Assembly (NCBI GenBank): GCA_042219835.1
Contig: JBHJMN010000010.1
Coordinates: forward strand, 62,001-126,000
Length of the DNA: 64,000 bases
DNA from: Paenibacillus_G elgii_A
Lineage (GTDB): Bacteria > Bacillota > Bacilli > Paenibacillales > NBRC-103111
Direction of reading: 5' to 3'
Shown here: one piece after another, positions 8,053-14,728 of the stretch
Numbering within the stretch: position 1 is the stretch's first letter
Layout of the letters: each line of letters opens with the position of its first letter
Position numbers and translations under genes: made by a program
Notes under the pieces: model-generated
Seen by the model: the letters and a program-made list of their open reading frames with translations, nothing else
Told to the model about the DNA's origin: nothing
The model's database searches: none

Positions 8053-9120
8053 CTAAAGATAGTTTTTCAGTAGCGAGCGAAGCAGGCCGTTTTCATGCTC
8101 TACACGTTCCAACCGTTCCTGCAGCAGCCTGATCGTTTCGGTGTCACGTACAGGTTCCAGTGAAGGGGATACGATAGGGCTCGGCCGTTCAATTGGTGCC
8201 GGTGATGAATGCAAGACAGCAGGCCGTGCGGCTTTCGATTTCATATCGCCGCCTTTTTTTAATGGAGGTATTCCCCATTCCTTCTTGCGACGGGACAAAG
8301 TGTTACTACCCATCTTGTAGGAAGACAAAATTTTGTCATCCGAGACACCTTGTGCTTTCAGCTCAACATATTTTTCTTTCGTCAAAGTTGGCACCGGTTC
8401 TCCCTCTCTTTCGGGGATCTCAAAATATGTTTTGCAGCGTTCCCGGACGGATTCCATCCGCTCTAACGCCTCATCGATGTGGATTCTCAGGGCCGTTGCA
8501 ATTTCTACTAGGGTCATGCCTCGTATTTGGCAATCAAGCAGTTGATGGTCCTTTTCATCCAAAGAGGAAACAAATTCCCGAACATGGACTGTGGTTATGT
8601 CCTGATTGCTCCTAAGCAGGTCATACCCGCTCCGATCCTCCCCGTCTTTTCCCGGCAAAGGCTGATCCAAAAATACGGGCTTCTCGTCTCGCAGATAACG
8701 CTGGGCCTCCCTAGCAGCTTCCTTTGTTACGCCCAGTTGCTCCGCTGCCTGATCTTCAGAAGCGTCGCTGAGGCCGCCCCTCAGGACTTTGCCTGCCAAG
8801 CGATAAATCTTTGCGGGCACCTTGAGCGTTACCGCCTTGCTTTGTAAGAAGTCCAGTATTTGATAGCGCATCATCGGTACAGCATAGGTTGAAAACTGCC
8901 TCACACCAGAAAAGCGGACCGGATCAAAACGGTCGAATGCTTTTAGGAAGCCGATCCACGCCTCGCTAATCAAGTCGTCCATGTCGATTCCGCATTTCCC
9001 TACCGCCCAAGCAAAACCCCGAGCGGTAGAAATGACGAGCGGAGTGGAAGACTGGACAACATCCTCCTTGTAGCCAAGGTGCGGATTAAAATCGTGTAAG
9101 CGGACCGCGCACATCTCCAA
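8053..9120 (-). CDS. Sigma-70-family sigma factor of the phage element
   Basis: About 355 residues. Region 2 is clear: DDLISEAWIGFLKAFDRFDP then FSTYAVPMMRYQILDFL, the core-binding and -10 recognition helices. Region 3/4-like segments follow (SLDEKDHQLLDCQIRGMTLVEIATAL). A further HTH-like part (VSDDKILSSYKMGSNTLSRRKKEWG) and a C-terminal coiled coil (LLQERLERVEHENGLLRSLL) extend it well beyond the usual length. The start is either TTG 9118-9120, directly after the AbrB-like stop, or ATG 9112-9114; no good ribosome site decides. It may direct transcription of later phage genes; that is inference. Confidence 0.85.
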   Translation of the reverse strand: MEMCAVRLHDFNPHLGYKEDVVQSSTPLVISTARGFAWAVGKCGIDMDDLISEAWIGFLKAFDRFDPVRFSGVRQFSTYAVPMMRYQILDFLQSKAVTLKVPAKIYRLAGKVLRGGLSDASEDQAAEQLGVTKEAAREAQRYLRDEKPVFLDQPLPGKDGEDRSGYDLLRSNQDITTVHVREFVSSLDEKDHQLLDCQIRGMTLVEIATALRIHIDEALERMESVRERCKTYFEIPEREGEPVPTLTKEKYVELKAQGVSDDKILSSYKMGSNTLSRRKKEWGIPPLKKGGDMKSKAARPAVLHSSPAPIERPSPIVSPSLEPVRDTETIRLLQERLERVEHENGLLRSLLKNYL

Positions 9121-9411
9121 TTACTCTAAGGACTTTCTAGCTTCGGCCTGCAGCTTTTCGACCTGATCAGCAACTAGCTTAATGCAGCCGGAGCAGACGG
9201 GTTTGTCGGGGTAAAGCTGAACCAGTGACCTATCCACGTTGCCGCAAAGTGTGCAGCCCGGGGAATACTTGCGGAGAATGATTTCGGAGCTGGTGACAAA
9301 GATTTCAAGCGCATCTCCTTCGTTGATGTGGAACGTCTCACGGAGTTCCTTGGGTAACACAACCCGACCGAGATTGTCCACTCTTCTTGTTATTCCAGTT
9401 GCCTTTTTCAT
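9121..9411 (-). CDS. AbrB/SpoVT-type regulator with C-terminal zinc ribbon
   Basis: 96 residues. The first 50 form a swapped-hairpin AbrB DNA-binding domain (GITRRVDNLGRVVLPKELRE, then NEGDALEIFV). A small ribbon with CTLCG near 53-57 and CSGC near 73-76 follows, with a helical tail. RBS AAGGAG is well placed. AbrB-like proteins repress or activate early genes in spore formers; this one immediately precedes the sigma-factor gene with no gap, so the pair may act as a transcription control unit of the element. Confidence 0.9.
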   Translation of the reverse strand: MKKATGITRRVDNLGRVVLPKELRETFHINEGDALEIFVTSSEIILRKYSPGCTLCGNVDRSLVQLYPDKPVCSGCIKLVADQVEKLQAEARKSLE

Positions 9412-9484
9412 ACGATCAGCTCCTTCACAAAAGTAGGTTGGTGCGATACAATGAATTCAAAGTGTATTTCAAAACCGCTTTCCA

Positions 9485-9667
9485 TTAGACCACCCTGGCC
9501 GGTGGTCTTTTGGCGTGTGTCTCGGCTATTTCGCGGTCGATCTCGGCAATCTCCCGTTCGATCCACCAATCCCACGTGCCGTTAGGCGTTTGCATACGAG
9601 CCAACTTGTAGTAATCCGATAGCAATTTAGCACGCCAATTCTGTGCAGCTTCGAAGTTATACGGCAT
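9485..9667 (-). CDS. Hypothetical phage protein, 60 residues
   Basis: Start at ATG 9665-9667 behind GGAGG; a longer frame to 9718 has no ribosome site and would overlap the neighbour. The protein MPYNFEAAQNWRAKLLSDYY continues into a Trp/Glu-rich amphipathic stretch (WDWWIEREIAEIDREIAETH). It looks like a short helical protein. No family recognised. A gap of about 70 bases to the AbrB-like gene follows, with no clear element in it. Confidence 0.6.
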   Translation of the reverse strand: MPYNFEAAQNWRAKLLSDYYKLARMQTPNGTWDWWIEREIAEIDREIAETHAKRPPARVV

Positions 9668-9680
9668 ACTGATCCTCCAT

Positions 9681-9875
9681 TCAGAGCTCTTGATAATAAG
9701 CGTCCAACCGCTCAGCAACGCTGCGGCATACTTCGACGGCGTTATCTTCTGTAGCCTCGTACAGTTCGTCCAGCATGATCGAAAGCTCAGAATCCAGCCG
9801 TACTAGAAAATCGTGCAGCTTGTTCATAGACTCGGCTTGATCCAAGATTTTCAGCGCCCTTTCCCGCAATAGCAT
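9681..9875 (-). CDS. Hypothetical helical phage protein, 64 residues
   Basis: Begins MLLRERALKILDQAESMNKL and is almost entirely helical with heptad-like spacing (FLVRLDSELSIMLDELYE). A GGAGGTGAG site precedes the ATG. No signal peptide or membrane helix. It lies 13 bases after the next upstream gene's stop on the same strand. Function unknown. Confidence 0.6.
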   Translation of the reverse strand: MLLRERALKILDQAESMNKLHDFLVRLDSELSIMLDELYEATEDNAVEVCRSVAERLDAYYQEL

Positions 9876-9887
9876 CCCCTCACCTCC

Positions 9888-10235
9888 TTACTGGTAATGA
9901 CGTACCTCTTCGATTTTGTAACTTAGCTGACTATAATCGATGTCATTGTGTCGAAGTATTTTCCGCAGTTTGGACCTTATGCTGCTTAGGTCCTTAAGGA
10001 TTATTTCCCAAGAACGATAATAAGTAGGTTTAAGATACGTCTCCTCTTGGACAAGAATGGTAAGGTCCTCTTTAGACCTTCTAATCGAGACGTGCAATAA
10101 ATCGACGTGCCCGCTGTATTCCACGAACGCGCAGTATTTCGTTTCTTGATTGATCAACATGCCCAGCACTTGAATATCAGCGACGAGATGCGCGAGATGG
10201 CGTTTAATGTCTTTTTCAGTTGGCAAAGTGTTCAT
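9888..10235 (-). CDS. Hypothetical phage protein, 115 residues
   Basis: The sequence starts MNTLPTEKDIKRHLAHLVAD. Its middle predicts beta strands (KYCAFVEYSGHVDLLHVSI) and the C-terminal half is helical and basic (SIRSKLRKILRHNDIDYSQL). Its ATG overlaps the stop of the Xis-like gene, so translation is coupled. No known family is recognised. Confidence 0.6.
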   Translation of the reverse strand: MNTLPTEKDIKRHLAHLVADIQVLGMLINQETKYCAFVEYSGHVDLLHVSIRRSKEDLTILVQEETYLKPTYYRSWEIILKDLSSIRSKLRKILRHNDIDYSQLSYKIEEVRHYQ

Positions 10236-10429
10236 CCCCTTTCAATCAGCCTTTCTTCATATTCCAGCAGCCATTCACGACGTATTCGATGTTCTTGCCC
10301 TTCGCGATAGGTTCGAATTTCACCAGCTTGGATACGCCTTCGGATCGTTCTTGTGGACCTCTGCAGGTAGGTAGCTGCATCTTTAATTGTTAGGACAAGG
10401 GGGAGTTGTTTGCTTGAGCTTTCCGTCAT
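10232..10429 (-). CDS. Excisionase-like helix-turn-helix protein
   Basis: 65 residues of the MerR/Xis-like 'helix-turn-helix domain 17' type: LTIKDAATYLQRSTRTIRRR followed by IQAGEIRTYREGQEHRIRREWL, a winged helix that typically ends near the wing, as here. Such proteins act as excisionases (directionality factors for the integrase) or small regulators. Context fits Xis: it is the second gene of the leftward lytic operon, overlapping the Cro-like gene by 4 bases, with the integrase 1.5 kb away. Xis function is inferred. Confidence 0.75.
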   Translation of the reverse strand: MTESSSKQLPLVLTIKDAATYLQRSTRTIRRRIQAGEIRTYREGQEHRIRREWLLEYEERLIERG

Positions 10430-10659
10430 ATTGCGTTATCAACTCCTTGTATTTCCGTCATTTTGAGCGAATTTAAATCAAGGTCAACACATACAGCTAA
10501 TTTCACCAATGCATCCAAACTCGGAGCATACCTCCCATTCTCAATATCAGAAATATAGTTACGGGAGAGGCTTGTTTTTGTAGACAATTCAATCTGACGT
10601 AAATTCTTTTCTTTTCGGTGCTGTTTAATGATGGCCCCAAGCTTCTTTTTGTCAATCAT
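10426..10659 (-). CDS. Cro-like XRE-family repressor
   Basis: 77 residues, one HTH_3 domain: LGAIIKQHRKEKNLRQIELS, then TSLSRNYISDIENGRYAPSLD, with a short C-terminal extension. GGAGGTGATC at ideal spacing precedes the ATG. It is the first gene of the leftward operon and faces the ImmR-like repressor across the switch region, the classic Cro position. Its last codons carry a copy of the 19-bp operator-like word found three times in the switch region (10446-10464). Confidence 0.88.
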   Translation of the reverse strand: MIDKKKLGAIIKQHRKEKNLRQIELSTKTSLSRNYISDIENGRYAPSLDALVKLAVCVDLDLNSLKMTEIQGVDNAI

Positions 10660-10683
10660 CTTGTGATCACCTCCATGTGTATA

Positions 10684-10712
10684 AATGTACAGTATTCACG
10701 ACATTTTGTAAA
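10684..10712 (-). promoter_or_regulatory. Leftward promoter of the lytic/early operon
   Basis: Read on the minus strand: -35 TTTACA at 10707-10712, a 17-base spacer, -10 TACATT at 10684-10689. Transcription would start near 10677, giving a short leader before the Cro-like gene at 10659. It lies beside the operator-like repeats. Confidence 0.6.
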
Positions 10713-10763
10713 AGACTAAATACGCCCAAATACGAGCATTTTCGACGAATTTCGAGATATATA

Positions 10764-10835
10764 CTTGTAATCCCGTCATTTCCCTATATTATACTTGTAT
10801 TTCCGTCATTTTAAGACTTGTATGGCCGACATTTT
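10764..10835. repeat. Three 19-bp operator-like repeats in the switch region
   Basis: Three direct copies of CTTGTATTTCCGTCATTTT or close variants start at 10764, 10794 and 10817 (spacing 30 and 23 bases). The third overlaps the -35 of the rightward promoter. A fourth copy, identical to the middle one over 19 bases, lies at 10446-10464 at the 3' end of the Cro-like gene. They are the likely binding sites of the ImmR-like and/or Cro-like proteins. Confidence 0.65.
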
Positions 10836-10846
10836 CTTAGTATAAT
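10818..10846 (+). promoter_or_regulatory. Rightward promoter of the immR-immA operon
   Basis: -35 TTGTAT at 10818-10823, a 17-base spacer, and a perfect -10 TATAAT at 10841-10846. The -35 lies inside the third operator-like repeat, so a protein bound there would block this promoter, as expected for repressor autoregulation. Confidence 0.7.
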
Positions 10847-10893
10847 CGTTTTATAAGGTCGGATTGACCGACATTATGAAGGAGCAATCTATA

Positions 10894-11322
10894 ATGTCTA
10901 TTGGAAAAAACATCAAACTTTATCGGAAGAAAGCCAAATTAACACAGGTAGAATTAGCTGAAAAAGCCAAGATGTCCCGCTCTTACCTTGCCGACATCGA
11001 AGCTGACCGATACAACCCTAGCGTGGAGACTTTAAAAACAGTTGCCGACGCTTTAGAAATTGCAGTTCATATCCTTTTAGGTGAAGAATCCCAATCCCCC
11101 GTTGACCCCTATGATTTGACCCCCAAAGAAGAACGGGACATTGCCAAACGTCTGGAGCAGATTATGGCCGACCTCGAAAGCGACATGGCGCTTGCCTATC
11201 ACGGCGAACCGCTGGATGACGAGGAGGATCGGGAAGCCCTTCGCGCGTCTTTAGAGAACACCTTACGACTTTCTAAATATATGGCGAAAAAAAAATTTAC
11301 ACCTAATAAGTACAGAAAATAG
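10894..11322 (+). CDS. ImmR-like XRE-family repressor
   Basis: 142 residues from ATG 10894-10896, preceded by AAGGAG; ATG at 10876 is a possible alternative. The N-terminal HTH_3 domain reads IGKNIKLYRKKAKLTQVELA then AKMSRSYLADIEADRYNPS. The long C-terminal part is acidic and helical, as in ImmR of ICEBs1-type elements, where the repressor is cleaved by ImmA. The next gene encodes such a protease. It likely holds the element quiescent by binding the 19-bp repeats in front of it. Confidence 0.88.
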   Translation: MSIGKNIKLYRKKAKLTQVELAEKAKMSRSYLADIEADRYNPSVETLKTVADALEIAVHILLGEESQSPVDPYDLTPKEERDIAKRLEQIMADLESDMALAYHGEPLDDEEDREALRASLENTLRLSKYMAKKKFTPNKYRK

Positions 11323-11341
11323 TCAACACGGGGGTCACTGA

Positions 11342-11770
11342 ATGGATGTATTGCATCTTGTGAAGAAATTAATAAATCTTTATAGGACAAACGATCCTTT
11401 TGGAATAGCTAAGGCGAAAAATATTACAGTTGTATTCGAATATTTGGGACGCTCTACTTGGGGTTATTTCAGCAATGTAAACCGGATACCTATAATCCAC
11501 CTTCACGAGAAATTGGACGATATGGACGCTCGCTTTACGTGCGCGCACGAGCTTGGGCACGTGCTCCTTCACCCCAAGGTGAATACGCCTTTCCTTCGTA
11601 TGAACACCCTTCAATCAATTGACCGGATTGAGCGTGAAGCGAATCAATTCGCTGTTGAATTACTAATGCCGGACGAGCTGCTCTTAGAAGGCATGTCCAT
11701 CTTTGAAGCCGCGGCAGCCAGCGGCATACCGCAGGAAGTAGCGCATTTAAAGAGTCTTCCAAGATTTTAA
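11342..11770 (+). CDS. ImmA/IrrE-family metalloprotease
   Basis: 142 residues with the zinc-protease motif HELGH near 69-73 (CAHELGHVLLHP), followed by the third ligand region IEREANQFAVELLMP. In ICEBs1 and related phages, ImmA cleaves ImmR to release the lytic or excision genes, and the pair is co-transcribed as here (19-base gap). The end of the protein (QEVAHLKSLPRF) is somewhat short relative to the family but the catalytic region is complete. Confidence 0.9.
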   Translation: MDVLHLVKKLINLYRTNDPFGIAKAKNITVVFEYLGRSTWGYFSNVNRIPIIHLHEKLDDMDARFTCAHELGHVLLHPKVNTPFLRMNTLQSIDRIEREANQFAVELLMPDELLLEGMSIFEAAAASGIPQEVAHLKSLPRF

Positions 11771-11778
11771 CCGAGTTA

Positions 11779-11807
11779 ACCCGCGGCGCTCGTTGTGGGT
11801 CAATTTT
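11779..11807 (+). terminator. Terminator after immA
   Basis: A short hairpin, ACCCGC (11779-11784) with GTGGGT (11795-11800), followed by a run of T at 11803-11807. It would end the immR-immA transcript before the integrase gene. Confidence 0.5.
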
Positions 11808-11841
11808 TCACACCCAAAAAACAGAACACGCATTCCCATTC

Positions 11842-11862
11842 AAGGAGGTGAGTGAAATGTAA
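11842..11862 (+). promoter_or_regulatory. Strong ribosome site followed by ATG-TAA minimal frame in the integrase leader
   Basis: AAGGAGGTG at 11842-11850 is followed at good spacing by ATG (11857-11859) and immediately TAA (11860-11862). If initiation used the GTG at 11848 the product would be four codons. The integrase start is 48 bases downstream with its own AAAGGAG. It could be a regulatory start-stop element, or the relic of a lost gene. Confidence 0.4.
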
Positions 11863-11909
11863 TTTACTTAAATAAAAAACTGGATATTCCAAGAAAGGAG
11901 TAAAGGACT

Positions 11910-13121
11910 ATGTCAAAGAAGGAGCCTTCGAAAAAGAAAAAGCTCCCTCCGGGTGTACGGGAACGTAAAGGACGGTTTACATACCGATATAGCGTAGAGG
12001 TTATAGTAGACGGCAAGAAAAAACGCAAACAGAAGGAAACTCCGTCCTATCCTACAGCCAAAGAAGCATATGATGCTGGTATTCAGATTGAAGCGGATCG
12101 GCGGAACGGTAAACTGGTTGATGAGAAAACAATTACATTAAAAGCATGGGGAAACCGCTGGTTAGAAGACTGCGTGCTTGAGCGGGAAGTAAGGCCAACA
12201 ACGCTTCGAAACAGACAGGTAGCGCTGAAAGCATTAGGAAAACACGTTGGTGAGCTTACCCGGTTAAAAGATATCACAGGGGATGATTACCAACAGTTTC
12301 TAAATAACCTGAAAAAATCCGGAAAGAAGCGCGGAACAATCAGGGAATATCACGTAAGCATGCGAATTATGTTCGCTGATGCTGTACGTAAAAATATCAT
12401 CGCAGTCTCCCCTGTAGTTGGAGCGGTGTTGCCAGTTTTCAAGCAAACGGTCGAAGAGATTGAAATGGGCGAAGCAGAGATCCCCAAATTTTTGGAAAAA
12501 GAAGAACTGCGGCAGTTGCTTCAAGTCGTAAGATTTTGCGGAAAACCGCAAGAGTATGAAATTTTTTTGACATTAGCATACACTGGCCTACGTATAGGGG
12601 AGCTCTTAGCATTGAAAATTTCTGACTTCGACGAGCAATCACGTGTCATAAAAGTCACCAAAACGCTAACGGTAACGGGAAAATTAGAGAAGTTCCATCT
12701 TGGGCCACCAAAAAACAAATCGTCAATACGAAAGGTAACCATTGGCGATAGTGTTATCAAGGCCATAAAATCCCAACTTGCATGGCGTGAAAAAATGAAA
12801 AATGAAATCCTTATTGATCATGACGACGGTTTTATTTTTTGGAGTACCTATAAGCCTGGCTTCCCTGCAAGCGCTTCTTACCTAAGCCAACGTTTTGACA
12901 AACTCCTAAAAGCAGCAGGGTTATCCGACCAACTCACGCCACACAGTTTACGTCACACACATGTTTCTCTCCTTGCAGAAGCCGGAGAGCAGTTAGCGGT
13001 CATTCAGGAGCGCTTGGGACATAAAAACGATCAAATAACCAAACGAGTTTATCTGCATGTTACCAAGGGTCAACGCAAGGCAGTACCCGACCGCTTTGAA
13101 GTGATCATGAAAACACTGTAA
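11910..13121 (+). CDS. int: Phage/ICE tyrosine integrase
   Basis: 403 residues. Arm-binding N-terminal domain (about 15-65; GRFTYRYSVEVIVDGKKKRK), SAM-like core-binding domain (about 75-170) and catalytic domain (about 185-390). Catalytic motifs visible: Arg in YTGLRIGELLAL near 228, the HSLRH box near 345, LGHKN near 372, and the nucleophile Tyr in KRVYLHVT near 382. It joins and excises the element together with the Xis-like protein. It is the last gene before chromosomal genes start, so the attachment site should lie just after it. Confidence 0.95.
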   Translation: MSKKEPSKKKKLPPGVRERKGRFTYRYSVEVIVDGKKKRKQKETPSYPTAKEAYDAGIQIEADRRNGKLVDEKTITLKAWGNRWLEDCVLEREVRPTTLRNRQVALKALGKHVGELTRLKDITGDDYQQFLNNLKKSGKKRGTIREYHVSMRIMFADAVRKNIIAVSPVVGAVLPVFKQTVEEIEMGEAEIPKFLEKEELRQLLQVVRFCGKPQEYEIFLTLAYTGLRIGELLALKISDFDEQSRVIKVTKTLTVTGKLEKFHLGPPKNKSSIRKVTIGDSVIKAIKSQLAWREKMKNEILIDHDDGFIFWSTYKPGFPASASYLSQRFDKLLKAAGLSDQLTPHSLRHTHVSLLAEAGEQLAVIQERLGHKNDQITKRVYLHVTKGQRKAVPDRFEVIMKTL

Positions 13122-13177
13122 TTATGGTGGGTAACCTGTGGGTAATCACCTCCTCCTCAATTTTATTCAAAATCCCT

Positions 13178-14728
13178 CTAACCCTTACCAATCATAGCAT
13201 TTCGGAATTCCGTCGGCGTCTGTCCGGTATGCTTTTTGAACTGCTGGCTGAAATATTTGATGTCCTCGTAGCCTACCCGGCCCGCCACTTCGCTGATTTT
13301 CGCCTGCGACTCCTGCAAAATTTCCGCGGCCCGCCGCATCCGCTCCTGCGTGACGAATTCGATATAGTTCAGCCCCGTCTCCCGCTTGAACACTTCGCTG
13401 AAGTGGTTTGGGTTCAAGTGAACGAATTTGGCCACCTGCTGCAGCGACAAGTTTTGGTCCAGATGCTCCTTGATGTAGGCGATCGATTTTTGAATATACG
13501 CAAAGGGCTTGTCGGCAATCGCCTCGTGAAACGCCGCCGTCACCGAGGATAGCAGCTTGAACACCTCGTCCTCGGCGCGCGAATCGACCTCGAACGTATG
13601 GAGGGCGGCCCGCGCCGCCTCCGGCTTCCCGCCGCCCTGCGAACGCTCCAGCCAGCGGTGGCCGGCAATGACCATCGATTGCAGAAACGCCTGCACCGAA
13701 GACGGCGTAGCCGCCGGATCTTCGAGCTGTTCCCGCACCTTCCGGTTCACCCAATGCCGCAGGTCGGCCCTGTTGTTGCTCATCAGAATAGTGGCCAGCT
13801 CCGACTCCTCCTTCTGGGAACAGACGGTTCGGCCGCCGCAGCGGTCCGCGATGTCCTCGGACGTGTGCAGCCCCTCGGCCCCGAGCAGTCCGCGGTACGC
13901 AAACACCGTCCCGGCTTCCCGATAAGAGGCCTGCAGCTCGCCGTACGAAGCCACGGAGCGGCCGAGTGACGCAAAAACCGTACACTTCAGTGTCTGCCGC
14001 ACCCGGCCGAGCGCCCGCTCCAAGCCGCTGCGGTCCGACACGCGGGCTTCCTCTCGCACGACGAGTACGATTCGGTCGGCCTTCAGCATCGTTACCGCCG
14101 GAAGCAGCTCGTAGAGCATATTTTCGGCTGCGCCGAGCAAAAGACCGGCGAACGCTCCATCCCCCCAGCCTGTTGCCGCGAGCAGCAGCACCCGCATCGG
14201 CGCTAGCGCCGATTCGTCCGGCTGCACGCCGTTTTTACGGAACCAGGCCTGAACCGGCGCCAATGACGACTCGTCGCCCTGGATCAGCAGCCGATCGAGC
14301 AGTTGGTTGCGCAACGCCGCCGTTTGCATCGTTTCCTGCTTGGCGTTCTCCCATTTGTCCATGATGCGCTGCTTCGCTTTCATGGCCGCTTTAATAATTT
14401 CCTCGGGCCGGCTTGTCTTGAGCAAATAATCGGTCACTCCTTCGCGCAGCGCCTGCTGGGCATACGCAAAATCGTCGTAACCCGTGAGAATGACGGTTTC
14501 CGTATCCGGGAGCAGCCGCTTCACCTCGTGCGCGAGCTGGATGCCGTCCATTCCCTGCATGCGGATGTCCGTCAGCAAAATATTCGGCTTCTCCACCGGG
14601 ATGCGCGCCAGCGCTTCCTCAGCTGACGAAGCCGGGGGGAGCAGCGTCAAGCCGAGCTCCTTCCAGTCGATGACGGTACACAGGCCGTTTCTTATGATCA
14701 CTTCGTCGTCTACGATTAAAATTTTCAT
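13178..14728 (-). CDS. YesN-type response regulator, AraC-family output
   Basis: 516 residues. Receiver domain (1-120) with acid pair DDE at 7-9, phosphorylatable Asp54 in TDIRMQGMDG and Lys in LLKTSRP. A middle region of about 270 residues carries no known domain. The C-terminal AraC DNA-binding domain (about 410-510) has two HTH units: SLQQVAKFVHLNPNHFSEVFK and SEVAGRVGYEDIKYFSQQFK. It overlaps the kinase gene by 4 bases. Its likely targets include the divergent D-amino-acid cluster. Its 3' end lies at the element's border, 57 bases after int. Confidence 0.92.
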   Translation of the reverse strand: MKILIVDDEVIIRNGLCTVIDWKELGLTLLPPASSAEEALARIPVEKPNILLTDIRMQGMDGIQLAHEVKRLLPDTETVILTGYDDFAYAQQALREGVTDYLLKTSRPEEIIKAAMKAKQRIMDKWENAKQETMQTAALRNQLLDRLLIQGDESSLAPVQAWFRKNGVQPDESALAPMRVLLLAATGWGDGAFAGLLLGAAENMLYELLPAVTMLKADRIVLVVREEARVSDRSGLERALGRVRQTLKCTVFASLGRSVASYGELQASYREAGTVFAYRGLLGAEGLHTSEDIADRCGGRTVCSQKEESELATILMSNNRADLRHWVNRKVREQLEDPAATPSSVQAFLQSMVIAGHRWLERSQGGGKPEAARAALHTFEVDSRAEDEVFKLLSSVTAAFHEAIADKPFAYIQKSIAYIKEHLDQNLSLQQVAKFVHLNPNHFSEVFKRETGLNYIEFVTQERMRRAAEILQESQAKISEVAGRVGYEDIKYFSQQFKKHTGQTPTEFRNAMIGKG

